From: Platanthera guangdongensis
Taxonomy: Eukaryota; Streptophyta; Magnoliopsida; Asparagales; Orchidaceae
Assembly: GCA_039583875.1 (NCBI GenBank)
Contig: CM077162.1
Location: forward strand, 112,498,589-112,562,588
Length of the DNA stretch: 64,000 nucleotides
Direction: 5' to 3'
Positions 1 to 11,731 of the stretch are shown piece after piece. Made by a program: the position numbers and the translations under genes. Positions within the stretch are counted from its first letter, which is position 1. Each line of letters opens with the position of its first letter. The notes under the pieces are model-generated. The model had not been told where the DNA came from, did not search any database, and worked only from the letters and a program-made list of their open reading frames with translations.

Positions 1-1
1 T

Positions 2-217
2 GATTCTTGTTTATTGAACCTCTCTATACTCAACCATTGTGAGGACACCAATCTAGTGCTGAATTGGGAAAAGTGGTACTTTATGGTATAGAATCGGATT
101 GTTCTGGGGCATATAATCTCAAATAAAGGAATTGAAGTAGATCAAGCTAAGGTGGATAGAATCATGAAGATCCCTCCTCCAATATCTGTGTGGGAAATTC
201 ACAGTTTTTTGGGGCAT
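2..217 (+). pseudogene. Athila-like reverse transcriptase fragment (outermost host element)
   Basis: Frame 2 reads as the part of a Ty3 RT just after the catalytic box: an LNWEK-like segment, then a GHIISNKGIEVD-like segment, then a PPP...SFLGH block that normally leads into the connection region. One in-frame TAG lies at 89-91. The reading stops exactly where the TGATGA LTR of Athila-A2 begins at 218, so this is the site that element entered. The rest of the gene lies outside the window on the left and, after all the nested insertions, beyond the right edge. The Athila-like assignment comes from similarity to the pol of Athila-A1 and Athila-B in this window. Confidence 0.8.
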
Positions 218-553
218 TGATGATTCCGATTTATATAGGGTTTTTCAGGCTCATCTGAGCTTATTATCTTGCATGTGCATTACTATTTCAGAAGGAAATG
301 CCATATATTTGATTAGGGCTTCACTTAGCCATTGTGCACTGTTTCGTCCCATCTTGGTTTGCGAATTGCATCGGGATGTCGGGGGTAAGTACTGGGGTAC
401 TCCCCATGCGGATTTGTTTATTTTTTATTGAATATTGATGCTGGGAGCTGTTGCTCCAGCTTTGGTTTTTGTTGTGTACATGGTCAGTTTTCCCCAAATA
501 CAAGAAGTCTGACTTGTGGAAAACGCACGGTCGTGCGTTTCCTTAACGTACAC
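218..553 (+). repeat. Athila-A2 5' LTR, first part
   Basis: The stretch begins TGATGATTCCGATTTATATAGGG and is the reverse complement, with substitutions, of the ends of the Athila-A1 LTRs at 2160 and 10350. It is cut at 553 by Athila-A1 and resumes at 10356. It includes the start of a family repeat array with a cgcacggtcgtgcg inverted repeat near 515-530. Confidence 0.9.
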
Positions 554-2160
554 TGATGGAATCTCGGTAAGTGCACCGATTTTTATCATGTAATAAACTA
601 GGAGAGTTATCTTCTGAGTATCGAATCTCTCGAGCAGTGTAGATTGTGAGTGTGATCTTCCACGTCTGAAAGTGAATGCAAACACAACATAGTTTGGGTT
701 TGTTTTAGAATAACTAAAAGATATTATGCGGGTCGCCTTCACCGCTTCGCTTGGTGGAATACTCCGATTAGTATTACGGCGTGCGGTCTTAACAGTTAAG
801 GGTCAAAAACACCTCTTCGCCAAGCTAGCCCCTAACACTCGTTAGTGCGGCGTAACACCAAGAAATCAACACAAAGCAAGCAAAGAAAGGAAAGCTAAGC
901 TATGAACCACAACAACATTTACCATAATAACACAACATGAGCATTGTTCATAGTCCTAGTAAGTTTAGCAAACATCCTAAGCTTAGAAACAGAGTCTAAA
1001 TTAGAGTAAGAAGGATATTTACAACCCAAAACATGAAGGCTATCCACGATTCTCGGCCGGAGTCGAAGGTTGTCAGTATTCGTCCGGGCTCGGTCGATGG
1101 TTGACGTTCGAGGAAGCTTGAAGTGTTGTCACCGACTTCAAAGGCCTTTTCCCCATCTTCTTTATGTTCCGTGAAGGCTGGAAGTCCCCGTAAAACTCTT
1201 CAATGGTGGTGATAAAGAGCTCCAAATGCTCCTCTTGAGATGGAGAAGCGGAAAGAAATGGAAGATCTTCGTTCACTGTGAAGTTTGGAGGAAGAATAGT
1301 GGTCGGATGAGCTTTTCAAGGAGGAGAGAGGAAAAAGTGGCTGGGGTATTATTTCACGCTCAGAGGAGCAGAAATGGCGGAGTGATTTTGTCTCCAGTCA
1401 ACTCCTGAACTTAAATAGAAACAGGTCAGAAAAATGGTCACGCACGGTTTGGCACACGACCGTGCGTTAACCGTGTGATATTAACTTCCCGGCCAAGATT
1501 GCGAATGAAGATGTGTTGACCCGTGTGTTTTACTCTCGCACGGGCGCTTCTGCCCGTGCGCGAAGGAAAATGAACCGGTAACCACAAAGGGCTGAAATTC
1601 ACGACAAGGAGGTAGAACCGTGCGTTTTACTCGCGCACGGGCATTTCTACCCGTGTGTGAATAAGTCGCACAATTAAGCACAGAGCGTTAAAAAACCAGA
1701 ATGCATCAGGTAAACCGTGCGTCTCCTTCGTGCACGGTTCCGAAGAAACCAAGCGTGAAGAAATCACACGGGTTGGTCAGTCCATCCAGAGAAAACCTTT
1801 AGAAATCGCAGGATTCGGTTGAAATCGTGCGCTAAGGAATCGCACGACCATGCATTTTCCACAAGTCAGAATTCCAGAATTGAAGGAAAACTGACCACCT
1901 GCACAGCAAAACCAAAGCTTGAGCAAAAGCTCCCAGCACAAAATATACAGCAAAGGATATCCAAAGCTGCATGGGGAGTACCCTAGTACATACCCCCGAC
2001 ATCCTGGTGAAATTCGTAAACCAAAATGGGCTGAAATAGTGCACAATGGCTAAATGAGGCCCTAATCAAATATATGACAATTCCTACTGAAATAGTAGTG
2101 CACAAGCATGAAAATAAGCCCAGATGAGTCCGAAAAACCCTATATAAATCATACTCATCA
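554..2160 (-). repeat. Athila-A1 3' LTR
   Basis: The 1607 bp LTR starts TGATGGAATCTCGG and ends ACTCATCA on the plus strand. It matches 8796-10350 along its length with substitutions and indels, which implies an old insertion. It contains the CCGTGCG/CGCACGG repeat array (about 1438-1870), next to a ctTAAATAg segment near 1410 that reads as a TATA-like box on the minus strand. The open frames inside (1073-1276, 1777-2046) are not credible genes. Confidence 0.92.
1438..1870. repeat. CCGTGCG/CGCACGG inverted-repeat array in Athila-A1 3' LTR
   Basis: Repeated CCGTGCG and CGCACGG words occur in both orientations. The clearest pair is CGCACGGGC, a six-base loop (gcttct), then GCCCGTGCG near 1536-1559. 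The array lies on the promoter-distal side of the TATA-like segment at about 1410 when read in element orientation. The same array occurs at 9668-10047 and 10363-10735. Confidence 0.75.
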
Positions 2161-2176
2161 CACCACCAGACTTAAA
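2161..2176 (-). other. Polypurine tract of Athila-A1
   Basis: On the minus strand TTTAAGTCTGGTGGTG directly precedes the TGATGAG start of the 3' LTR. It resembles the TTTAAGTTTGGGGG-type polypurine tract of Athila elements and would prime plus-strand DNA synthesis. Confidence 0.65.
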
Positions 2177-3970
2177 CATTTGCTCGTCCTGAGAAAATCA
2201 TCCCTAACGCAGACGAGTAAAATTTCATAGCTAGCCTATAACTGCGTAGCGGAGTACCATGCGAAATCGCATGCTCACGCTCTTAGGAATATCATAGAAG
2301 GATTTTCTAATTATGCACTAATAGTCTATATATTTCTAAAGGCAAATCAAAATATTATTACTACTCTACTATAGAATCGAGGGGAATCATTCGGTCACGC
2401 GTAGGGAGAAAGCAGACAATCACAAAGTGGAGCATTGTCAAAGCAAGGGATCCGGATAACCTCCAAAGGAATCAACCAATGTCGGTGACCATATGTTTGC
2501 CTGTTCACACTCTCTCCACGACACTAGTTTGACTCAAGCGTGAATCCGTAGGACTTGGAATATAATGGAGGCTTAGGCGAAGGTGTGGTATACAAAGATA
2601 AATAAGACGGATACGCACACCCAAAATGAGACCGCTCGAAAACAATAACAACTATACTCAACGACAAACTCGCGCAGCGCTCCACCACACTTGGATTTTT
2701 AAGGGTGCGTGCACTCCCTTAATGATCACTATACAACCAACGTTCACAAACATAAAAATAAAACTCTATAATAAATTTTTTTCTTTTCTTTTTCTATTTT
2801 TTACTATTTTTTCTTTTCTTTTCTTTTAACCAAATAACCAAAACTAGCCGAAAACACGGCAACACCACAAGCTGCACAAACACCCACATAACTGCCACAC
2901 ATAACGGATGCAAACTATAATAAAACAAACCAATCGAGCAACAACATTCGGGTGTGTGAGTAGGAAAGGCTATATGGCTTTGGTAGCGAGGTGTAGGGAT
3001 ATAAAAGGAAGGGACGGGCTCAACGAGGATAGCAACGGATAGACGTCGGGAATGGTACAAGGCTCAAACTAGACAAAGTGATGGCCTACATCACACGCGC
3101 ACTTGACTAACCATGTAGCCATGCTTTGAGAGTAGTTAGGAGCAAGTTCTTAAACACCAAGAAAGACAATCCCTCCTCCCGACTCGAGAAATATGAGGCT
3201 AGCGATGTCAACACACATCCCAACGCTACCGTTTTATTCACACCAGATTCAAAGTAGACGAGTAAAAAAAACAAGATTTACGCCAATAGAAATAATATAC
3301 GTTATGAGCATAAAACGAATCTAATTCTACACGTAATCTTAAATGAGATGTGAGCACTCGGTTAGGATCACTACAGGAGTCAACATTTCACTCCACCTCG
3401 CAATCCTAGGCTAGCGCCGAAATTTTCCAAATGGCACACTAGTGACGATAAAACTCACGACGTGCTCCTGTTCAAGCACGTGCTTAAGTGTGGTGCACTG
3501 GTATGCAATGCCAATCAATAATAATAAATGAAAATATTCTTCTAGCATGACAGTTATTTAATGCACGTACGTGAGTAACCCGCATAACTCTCCCCACCAG
3601 ACATAGCCTAAACATCCTAACACCACAATGTGATCGTGAAAATAAAAAGCAAGTAAGGACAAGGGGGTACCCAATGCTCAGAAATTAGCACACCAGAAGA
3701 TTGGCGTTAATTTCTGTTGAAGGTCTACGACCCAAACGAACTCCACCTACAAAAGAGAATACCTCCAAGGACGAATACTATAAACATATAATCACAGCAG
3801 CATAATTGAACAAATTAAAAGCAGCGATATTTGGTTGTCTCCCATAAGCCCTTTTCTTTACCGTCCTTAAGGTGGACCAAATACCTGTATTAGCAGTTTT
3901 ATATAAAGTTTTACAATCCTTGAAAGAAGCTAATCCAAGCAACAAATATAAGCAAAACAACTAAAGAAGG
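2177..3970 (-). other. Athila-A1 post-pol region without a recognisable gene
   Basis: This is about 1.8 kb between the end of pol and the polypurine tract, where some Athila elements carry an envelope-like ORF. I see no long frame and no membrane protein. Near 3826-3846 the minus strand reads as a degenerate relative of the GGGAGGCAACCCA sequence that follows pol in Athila-B (about 46325-46340). The T-rich stretch near 2775-2830 is low complexity. Confidence 0.6.
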
Positions 3971-6900
3971 CTAATATCCATCCAGGACTTGCAGTAGTAT
4001 GCAGTGCACGTCTTTTTCAATGACATTCCCCTCAAATCGCTTCAAGCGATGCCCGTTTACTTTGAAAGTGTCATCCTCATCGTCTCGAATCTCTATCGCG
4101 CCATATGGAGAAGCACTTACAACCGTGTAAAGATTGCTCCATCTGGATTTTAACTTCCTGGGAAATAGCTCCAGGCTTGAGTTGTACAAAAGAACCTTGT
4201 CATCCGGCTTGAATTCCTTGGGCGAGATATGTCTATCATGCCAGCGCTTGGTTCTTTTCTTATATATGCTCGTGCTATCATAAGAGCCCAAGCGGAATTT
4301 GTCGAGCTCACAAAGCTGTCCATGTCACTTGCCAGAAGCCTCTTTAAAGTCCATATTGAGGAATTTGGTGGCCCACAATGCCTTGTGCTCCAATTCAATG
4401 GGAAGGTGGCAAGATTTGCCATATACCAGTTTGAAGGGTGACATCTGTATTAGTGTCTTGAACGCAGTTCGGTAAGCACAAAGAGCATCATCCACCTTCT
4501 TCGCCAACTCCTTTCGGTTGGAGTGGATAGACTTTTCTAAAATCCACTTCAATTCTCTTTTCGAAATCTCCACTTGCATGCATATCTAGGGATGGTAGGA
4601 CAAAGAGATCTTGTGGTGAACCTTGAACAGTTTCAGCAGTTGCTTGAATTTATGGTTGCAGAAATGGCTACACCCATCTCTAATTATACTTCTTGGTGGG
4701 CCGAAGCAGAAGAAGATGTTCCTATGATGGAATTAGAGAACAGTGCGAGCATCATTTGATGTAATCGCCTCCGACTCCACCCATTTAGACACATAATCCA
4801 CAACAACTAGGATGTACTACTTCCCATGAGATATGGGGAAAGGGCCCATAAAGTCAATCCCTCATACGTCGAATAACTCGCAAACCAGCATATTGTTCAG
4901 GGGGATTTCGTCACGTCGAGCAATGTTCCCAGTGCGCTGTCATTCGTTGCACTCTTTGATGTAGGTAAAAGAGTCATGGAATAATGAAGGCCAAAACAAA
5001 CAGCACTGTAGAACCTTACGAGCAGTCCATGCAACACCAAAATGCCCGCCAACTTTGCAATCATGACAATGCCTCGAAATCCCTTTTAGTTCAAGCTCGG
5101 GGACACAACGACGTACAACCCCGTCAGCGCAGGTGTGGAACAGTAGAGGATCCTCCCATAGATAATACTTGACGTCTGAGAAAAACTTCTTCTTTGTTGA
5201 TATGTTAAATACGGCGGCAACGCCTTGCTCTCCAAGAAGTTGGCAAAGTCAGCAAACTATGGAGTAGAAGCCGTAGAAGAAAGGGCAAACAGACCCTCAT
5301 TCGGAATAGTGTCAGAAATTGGAATTCCTGTTGAGCCCTCGCCTTCTCCCCCTTAAAGTCTTGATAGATGATCGTCAATCACATTGTCAACTCCACGACG
5401 ATCCCGAATTTCGATATCATATCCTTACAGCAATAGAATCCAATGGATGAGCCGCTGATTAGCATCTTTCTTGTGCATGAGAAAATGAATAGCCGCATGA
5501 TCTGAATGCACCACCCCTTGGAGAGAATCAAGTAGGAGTGGAACTTCTTGAAGGCAAAAATGATTGCTAAAAACTCCTTCTCGGTCGTGGTATATCTCTG
5601 TTGAGCATCATTCAGCGTCCAACTCACGTAGGCAATTATATGAAAGATCTTATTTTTACGCTGCACCAACACTGCCCCCACCGCGACGTCACTAGCATTA
5701 CACATCAACCCGAAAGGTACTATCCATTCCGGGCATGAAAGAATCGGGGCTAAAACTAATCTATCCTTCAAGCAATTAAATGCCCGATTGCAATCGTCGT
5801 CGAACACAAACTTGACATACTTTGCTAGTAGATTAGATAATGGCTTAGTTATAGCCAAGAAGTCCTTAATAAAGCACTGGTAGAATCCAGCGTGCCCCAA
5901 AAAACTATGAATGTCATGAAGTGTCGATGGAGGGGGCATGTTTCTAATAACCTCTACCTTCGCTGGATCACCCTCTAGCCCCTGCTGAGAAACCTTATGC
6001 CCTAGAATGATCCCCTCGCGCACCATGAAATGGCACTTTTCCCAGTTTAGCACTAAATTAGTATCCTCGCAACATTACAAGACCAAAGCGAGGTGGTGCA
6101 GTGCTTCATCGAAGCTATCACCAAACAAGGAGAAGTCATTCATGAACACCTCCAAGAAATCCCCAACCATCTTACAAAAAACCGCGGCCATGCCTCGCTG
6201 GAAGGTAGCTACCCCATTAAACAGCCCAAAAGGTAGTCGACGGAAAGCAAAAGTCCCTGACAGGCAGGTAAATGTCATCTTCTTCTTATCCTCTGGGGCA
6301 ATCGCCAGCTGATAGTAGCCCGAATAGCCATCCAGGAGACAGTAGTAACCATACCCAGCCAGCCTTTCTAGCATCTGGTCCATGAACAATAGCGGGAAGT
6401 TGTCCTTCCTGGTTCCCGCATTAAGTTTTCGATAGTCAATACAAACTCTCCATCCAATGACATGCCTCGGAGTAAGTGGCTCGCGTTCTCGTTACGAATG
6501 ACTGTGATTCCTCCCTTTTTGGGCACCAACTGCACCAGACTCACCCATTCGCTATCGCTTATGGGATAAATAACACGGGCATAAAACAAGCTTGATAATC
6601 TCGTTCTTCACCACCTAATGTAACATAGGGTTCAATCTACGCTGCGTTTGAGCTGAAGGCTTGAAGTTATCTTCCAGCAATATCTTATGCATGTACACCG
6701 TGGGGCTAATTCCTTTGATGTCTGAACTTTTCGACCCAAAGGATTTTCTATGTAACTTCAGCACTTCCACGAGACGGGACTGCTGATCAGCTGTAAGAAG
6801 AGAAAAAATAATGGCGGGATGAGTTTCTTTCTCTCCTAGAAAGACATACTTCAGCGTGCTAGGGAGCGGCTTGAGCTTACTAGATCCATCTGAGTCAAAC

Positions 6901-7502
6901 GGGGGCACTGCCAGAAGCTTGGAGTCTCCAACCTGTGCCTCACACGACCCTTCCTGAATATCTATATCGCCATCACATAACTCACATTCATCCACATCCG
7001 GCTGAAAAGTCCGGCCGTCGTCAATCTCCATCCCCTGAAATTTTATGGCACCCATCTCCGCACGGCAATCTCCTCTTGACGCCTTATACATATCAAAAAT
7101 AGTCTCTTCTAATCCTAGGCACAACGTCAGCAAACCCATTTCCGCATCGATAATGGCTCTAGCAGTGGCAAGGAACGGACGCCACAGAATAATCGGCGTC
7201 CCAACCGCATCCTCAATATTGAGGATATAAAAGTCGGCTGGAATGGCCAACTCGTTAACAACAACCTTGAGATCCTCGACCACTCAAACCGGTTTCTTCC
7301 TTAATCGATCAGCCAGCTGCAAAATGACATTAGTGGGCCGAAGAACACCAGAGCCCAGCTCACGGAAGATGGATAACGGCATGAGTTTGTTGGACGCACC
7401 AGAATCACACAACGCATGACTAAGCGCGGATCTCCTAATGGTACAAGCAATCATGAAACTCCCTCGATCTTTTTGTTTTGTGGGCCAATGTCGCACCACC
7501 AT
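3971..7502 (-). pseudogene. pol: Athila-A1 pol (protease-RT-RNase H-integrase), inactivated
   Basis: Read on the minus strand, in order. An aspartic protease with a CDSGAS motif lies near 7400-7413. RT blocks include SDSEWVSLVQLVPKKGG (about 6510-6570) and a catalytic box at 6135-6146 that reads F-M-N-D-F-S. RNase H shows CNASDVAVGAVL and YTTTEKEFLA (about 5590-5710). A degraded integrase shows a CxxC knuckle and GIDFMGPFP near 4836-4860, and the C-terminal part reads to 3971. Several frameshifts and stops break it into pieces. The usual F-M-D-D box has Asn for the first catalytic Asp, so the RT would be inactive even without the breaks. Domain order RT-RNase H-integrase places it in Ty3/gypsy. 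Confidence 0.88.
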
Positions 7503-8730
7503 AGCGGGGCAATCCTCCTAGGTCCAAATGCTGCCTCATAACTCGGAAGCCCGATTTTTCGCCAAAAGATCCTTCAAGTACTTTGCATAGCGCATCACCT
7601 GTGTCAGCAGGTCGACCATGGGAATGTTCACCTGAACACCCTTCAAAATATCCTGAAACTTTTGCTGCTGCCTCTCTTTTTAGATATTTTCCAGCCTATG
7701 CAGAAATGGGGGCCTAGCCTGCTGGAGTTGGATGTCAAGTGTAATTGCCGTCGACGGTTCATTGGGAGACTCCTCAACACTTAAATTATCCACGTGTTCG
7801 GAAGGTTGGTCTTCTCGACGTGCACGATTCTCCACCTCCCTATCGCTTCTGAGGTTCATAGCATTTACTATCTCAGCAGGACGGCAGACCCACCATTCCA
7901 ACATTTTATCGATGGTGGAAATAATATCTTGTAACCGTTGCAATATTAGTACTTGAGATTGCCACAACTTTCCAACCCATACCATAAAACGATGGATAAG
8001 CTGCTCGCTCTCCCCTGTATTGCTAACTATGACTTGAGAGTCCCTTACGGCATCGGGCACGGGAGGCATCTTCCACACACTACTGGAGCGCACAGCGTCA
8101 TTCACAATCCGCCAAACATCATCCATAGTCTTATTAAAAGGGCGCATCTAGCGGCACTATCGAACATGTATCGAAACTGCTCATGATTACAGAAATAAAA
8201 TGTTTGCAAAAACGACATTCCAAACGCGTCCTGAACAGAACACCTGGATTGCAAAAACTGAAACCTTTCCCAAGCCTCACAGGGAGACTCGCTAGGAATC
8301 TGTGCAAATTTGGCAAATCTAAATTCACTCGCGTCGACTGCACACTTGAATAATACTTTCTAAGGAATTGGACTTCAGCTCACTTCCATGAAGTTAGCTT
8401 GCTATGGATGATATCCTTATACCATAGTCTCGCTTCTCCAGCATGAGAAAATACGAAAAGACGAATCATAGCCTTGTCCTGCACGTCTCCAGCATAGCAA
8501 AAGGTGCCGCAAAGCACCAGGAAGCTATCAATATGAACATCAGCATCCTCTCCGCGGAGCCCATGAAACAAACAATGCGTCGAGATAAACTTGATTAGCT
8601 CTGCGGATAGCTCAAAGTTGTCCTCATTGTGGTTGGAAACTAGCTGAGGTTCCTGCATTTTGAAATAGTCGTGGACAAAATTGAACAGAATAGAACGAGT
8701 AAAGAAGAGGACAGTATAGTCAAACAACAA
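7503..8730 (-). pseudogene. gag: Athila-A1 gag, inactivated
   Basis: The upstream frame (8380-8730) contains an ELSAELIKFI...FHGLRGEDADVHIDSFL segment, which corresponds to the Retrotrans_gag region of plant Ty3 elements (Athila-B gag has FDGLQDEDPNAHIASFLEIC). It continues in other frames through an EAWERFQFL segment near 8255-8285 and a degraded C-terminal region to the protease. I could not place a zinc knuckle. There are several stops and frameshifts. Confidence 0.75.
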
Positions 8731-8772
8731 TCATCTTTCACACGAAGAAAAAGTGCACACAACGGTTACATT

Positions 8773-8789
8773 CATCAGTAACGGCGCAA
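8773..8789 (-). other. Degenerate tRNA-Asp primer binding site of Athila-A1
   Basis: Just inside the 5' LTR the minus strand reads TTGCGCCGTTACTGATG. This resembles the TGGCGCCGTTGCCGGGGA sites at 11643 and 40155, which are complementary to the 3' end of plant tRNA-Asp. The divergence fits an old, inactive copy. Confidence 0.65.
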
Positions 8790-8795
8790 AAAACT

Positions 8796-10350
8796 TGATG
8801 GAATCTCGGCAAGTGCATCGATTGTTGTCAAGTAATAAACTGGGGGAGTTATCCTCCGAGTATCGAATCTCTCGAGGAGTGTAGATTGGGAGTGTGATCT
8901 TCCACGTCGGAAAGTGAATGCAAACGCAACAAAGGTAGGGGTGTTTTAGAACAACTAAAAGTAATTATGCGGGTCGCCTTCACTGCTTCGCAAGGGTGGA
9001 ATACTCCGATGAGTATTAGGGCATGCGGTCGTAACCATTGAGGGTCGAAAACACTTCTTCTCCAAGATATCCCCTAACACTCGTTATTGTGGTGTAACAA
9101 CAAGCAATCAACACAAAGTAAGCAGAGGACTGAAAGCTAAGCTATGAACCACAACAACATTTACCATAATAACACAACATGAACATTGTTAATAGTCCTA
9201 GAAAGTTTAGCAAACATCCCAAGCTTATAAATAGAGTCCAAATTAGGGTAAGAAGGAGATTTATAACCCAAAGCATGAAGGCAAGCCACGATTCTCGGCC
9301 GGAGTCAAAGGTTATCGGTCTTCGTCCGGGCTCGGTCGATCGTTGACGTCCGAGGAAGCTTGAAGTGTTGTCACCTACTTCAAAGGCCTTTTCCCCATCC
9401 TCTTCACATTTTGTGAAGGCTGGAAGTCGCCGGAAAACTCTTCAATTATGGTGAGAAAGGGCTCCAAATGTTGCTCTTAAGATGGAGAAGCAGAAAACAA
9501 TGGAAGATCTTTGCTTGTAGTGAAGTTTGGACGAAGAACGGTGGCCGAATGAGCTTTTCAAGGAGGAGAGAGAGGAAAATGCTGCTGGGGTAAGGATTTC
9601 ACGCTCAGAGGAGCGGAAATGGAGGACTGATTTTGTCTCCTGTCAACTCATGTACTTAAATAAAAATGGTCATGCAAGGTTTGTCCAAGATTGCGGAAGA
9701 ATATGCGTTGACCCATGCGTTTTACTCTCGCACGAGCGCTTTCACCCGTTCGTGAAGGAAAATACACAGGTACCCACACGGCACTGAAATTCACGGCAAG
9801 CATGTGGAACCATGTGTTTTAATTATGCACGGGCACTTTGTCAGTGCGTGAATAAATCGCACGATTAACCACAGAGCGCTAAAAAACCAGAATGCAACTG
9901 GTAAACCGTACGACACTTTCACGCACGGTTCCGGAGAAACCGTGCGTGAAGAACTCGTATGGGTTGGTCAGTCCATCCAGAGAAAACTTGTAGAAATCGG
10001 ACGATTCGGTGGAAATCATGCGCTAAGGAATCACACGACCGTGCATTTTTCACAAGTCATAATTCCAGAATCGGGGGAAAATTGACCACCTGCACATCAA
10101 AACCACAGCTGGAGGAAAAGCTCCCAGCACCAAATATACAACAAAGAATATCAAAAGCCGCACGGGGAGTACCCCAGTAGATAGCCCCGACATCCCGGTG
10201 CAATTCGCAAACCAAAATGGGCTGAAACAGTGTATAATGGCTAAGTGAGACCCTAATCAAATATATGACAATTCCTACTGAAATAGTAGTGCACAAGCAT
10301 GAAAATAAGCCCAGATGACACTGAAAACCCTATATAAATCGGACTCATCA
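8796..10350 (-). repeat. Athila-A1 5' LTR
   Basis: This 1555 bp copy of 554-2160 runs TGATGGAATCTCGG to GGACTCATCA. It has the same repeat array (about 9668-10047) and the same minus-strand TATTTAAG-like segment near 9655. It abuts the continued Athila-A2 LTR in inverted orientation, so the two form a large inverted repeat. Confidence 0.92.
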
Positions 10351-10355
10351 AACAC
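10351..10355. other. Target site duplication of Athila-A1
   Basis: The right flank is aacac and the left flank (549-553) is tacac, a five-base duplication with one mismatch. The LTR of Athila-A2 reads continuously if 554-10355 is removed. Confidence 0.75.
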
Positions 10356-11636
10356 GTTCTACTAAATCGTGCGTTTTCTGCAGGTTTCTCTGGAGGACTA
10401 ACCAACCAGTGCAATTTCATCATGCACGGTTTCATCTGAACCGTGCATGAAGGAGACACACAGTTTTCCTGTTGCTATCCAGTTTTATAGCGCTCCGTGG
10501 TTAATCGTGCGAGTTGTTCATGCACGGGCAGAAGTGCCCGTGCACGAGTATAATGCACGGTTCCACCTACTTGCCGAGAATTTCAGCACTCTGTGGTTAC
10601 CCTTGCGTTTTCCTTCACATACTGGCAGAAGTACCCGTGCGCAAGTAAAATGCACGGTTCAACTCATCTTCTTTCGCAAACTTGTTTTGGAAGTTAATAT
10701 CGCACGGTTAACGCATGGTCATGCGCCAAACCGTGTGTGACCATTTTTATGACCTGCTCTTATTTAAGCTCAAGAGTTGACTAAAGCATGGAGAATTTCG
10801 CCATTTCCACTCCTCTGAGCGGGAAAACCTTTCCCCAGCCATTTTTTCCTCTCTCCTCCTTGGAGAGCTCATCCGTCCATCGTTCTTCCTCAGAACTTCA
10901 CCGCAAGCGAAGATCTTCCGCTGTTTTCTTCATCTCCATCTCAAGAGGAGCATTTGGAGCTCCTTCTCGCTGCCATTGGAGAGTTTTCTGGTGACTACGA
11001 GCCTTCACGGATCGTGAAGAAGACGGGGAAAGCACCTTTGAAGTAGGTGATAGCACTTCAAGCATCCTCGGACGTCAACCACCAACCGAGCCTGGACAAA
11101 GACCAACAACCTTCGACTCTGGCCGAGAATCATGGCTAGCCTTCACCCATTGGGTTGTAAATCTCCTTTTTACTCTCATTTGGATGTTGTTTCTATGCTT
11201 TGGATGTTAGCTAGACTTGCTATGTACTCTTAACAATGTTAATGATGGTTTACTATTGTTAATGTTGTTATAGTCCATAGTTTGGCTTTACTTCCTTTGC
11301 TTGCTTTGTGTTGTTGCCTGGTGATACGTCGCACTAACATGTATTAGGGACTGGCTTGGCAAAGAGGTGTTTTTGACCCTCAATGGTTACGACCTTACAC
11401 CCTAATAGTCATTAGAGTATTCCACCATTGCGAAGCGGTGAAGATGACCCGCGTAATTAATTTTAGTTGTACTAAAACACAAACTCAACCCCCAAACCTT
11501 TGTTGTCCTTCCAATCACTTTCCAATGAGGAAGATCACACTCCCAATTTGAACTCCTCGAGAGCTTCGAAACTAGGAGGATAACTCCCCATGTTTATTAC
11601 TTGACAACAATCGGTGCACTTGCCGAGATTGCATCA
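10356..11636 (+). repeat. Athila-A2 5' LTR, continued
   Basis: This is the reverse complement of the Athila-A1 LTR from the insertion point to the LTR end (...GATTGCATCA at 11636). The repeat array CCGTGCG/CGCACGG runs 10363-10735 and is followed by a TATTTAA box near 10759-10766. The R-U5 part then leads into the PBS. Confidence 0.9.
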
Positions 11637-11642
11637 CGTTTT

Positions 11643-11660
11643 TGGCACCGTTGCCGGGGA
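11643..11660 (+). other. tRNA-Asp primer binding site of Athila-A2
   Basis: TGGCACCGTTGCCGGGGA lies six bases after the LTR end. It differs by one base from the standard Athila tRNA-Asp site and would prime minus-strand synthesis. Confidence 0.85.
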
Positions 11661-11731
11661 GTGCAATAGTTGTGTGTATTTTTCTATTTGAAAAGTTGTT
11701 GCAGGTGTTTTTGGACTTTTAATCGGTTTTT

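Larger units (their letters stand above)
554..10350 (-). mobile_element. Athila-A1, Ty3 Athila-type element inserted in its sibling's LTR
   Basis: Two LTRs (554-2160 and 8796-10350) with TGATG...CATCA termini flank a 6.6 kb interior holding gag and pol on the minus strand. Flanking five-base copies are tacac (549-553) and aacac (10351-10355), a TSD with one mismatch. The element lies inverted inside the LTR of Athila-A2, a member of the same family. All coding frames are broken. Confidence 0.92.

Noticed and set aside
1073..1276. Short frame in the Athila-A LTR with similar text in all three LTR copies
   Set aside because: It is interrupted in the copy at 9340-9540, and the similarity is no better than that of the surrounding LTR.
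11643..11660. tRNA-Asp gene fragment
   Set aside because: Only the 18 bases complementary to the tRNA 3' end are present, directly after an LTR, which is what a primer binding site looks like.
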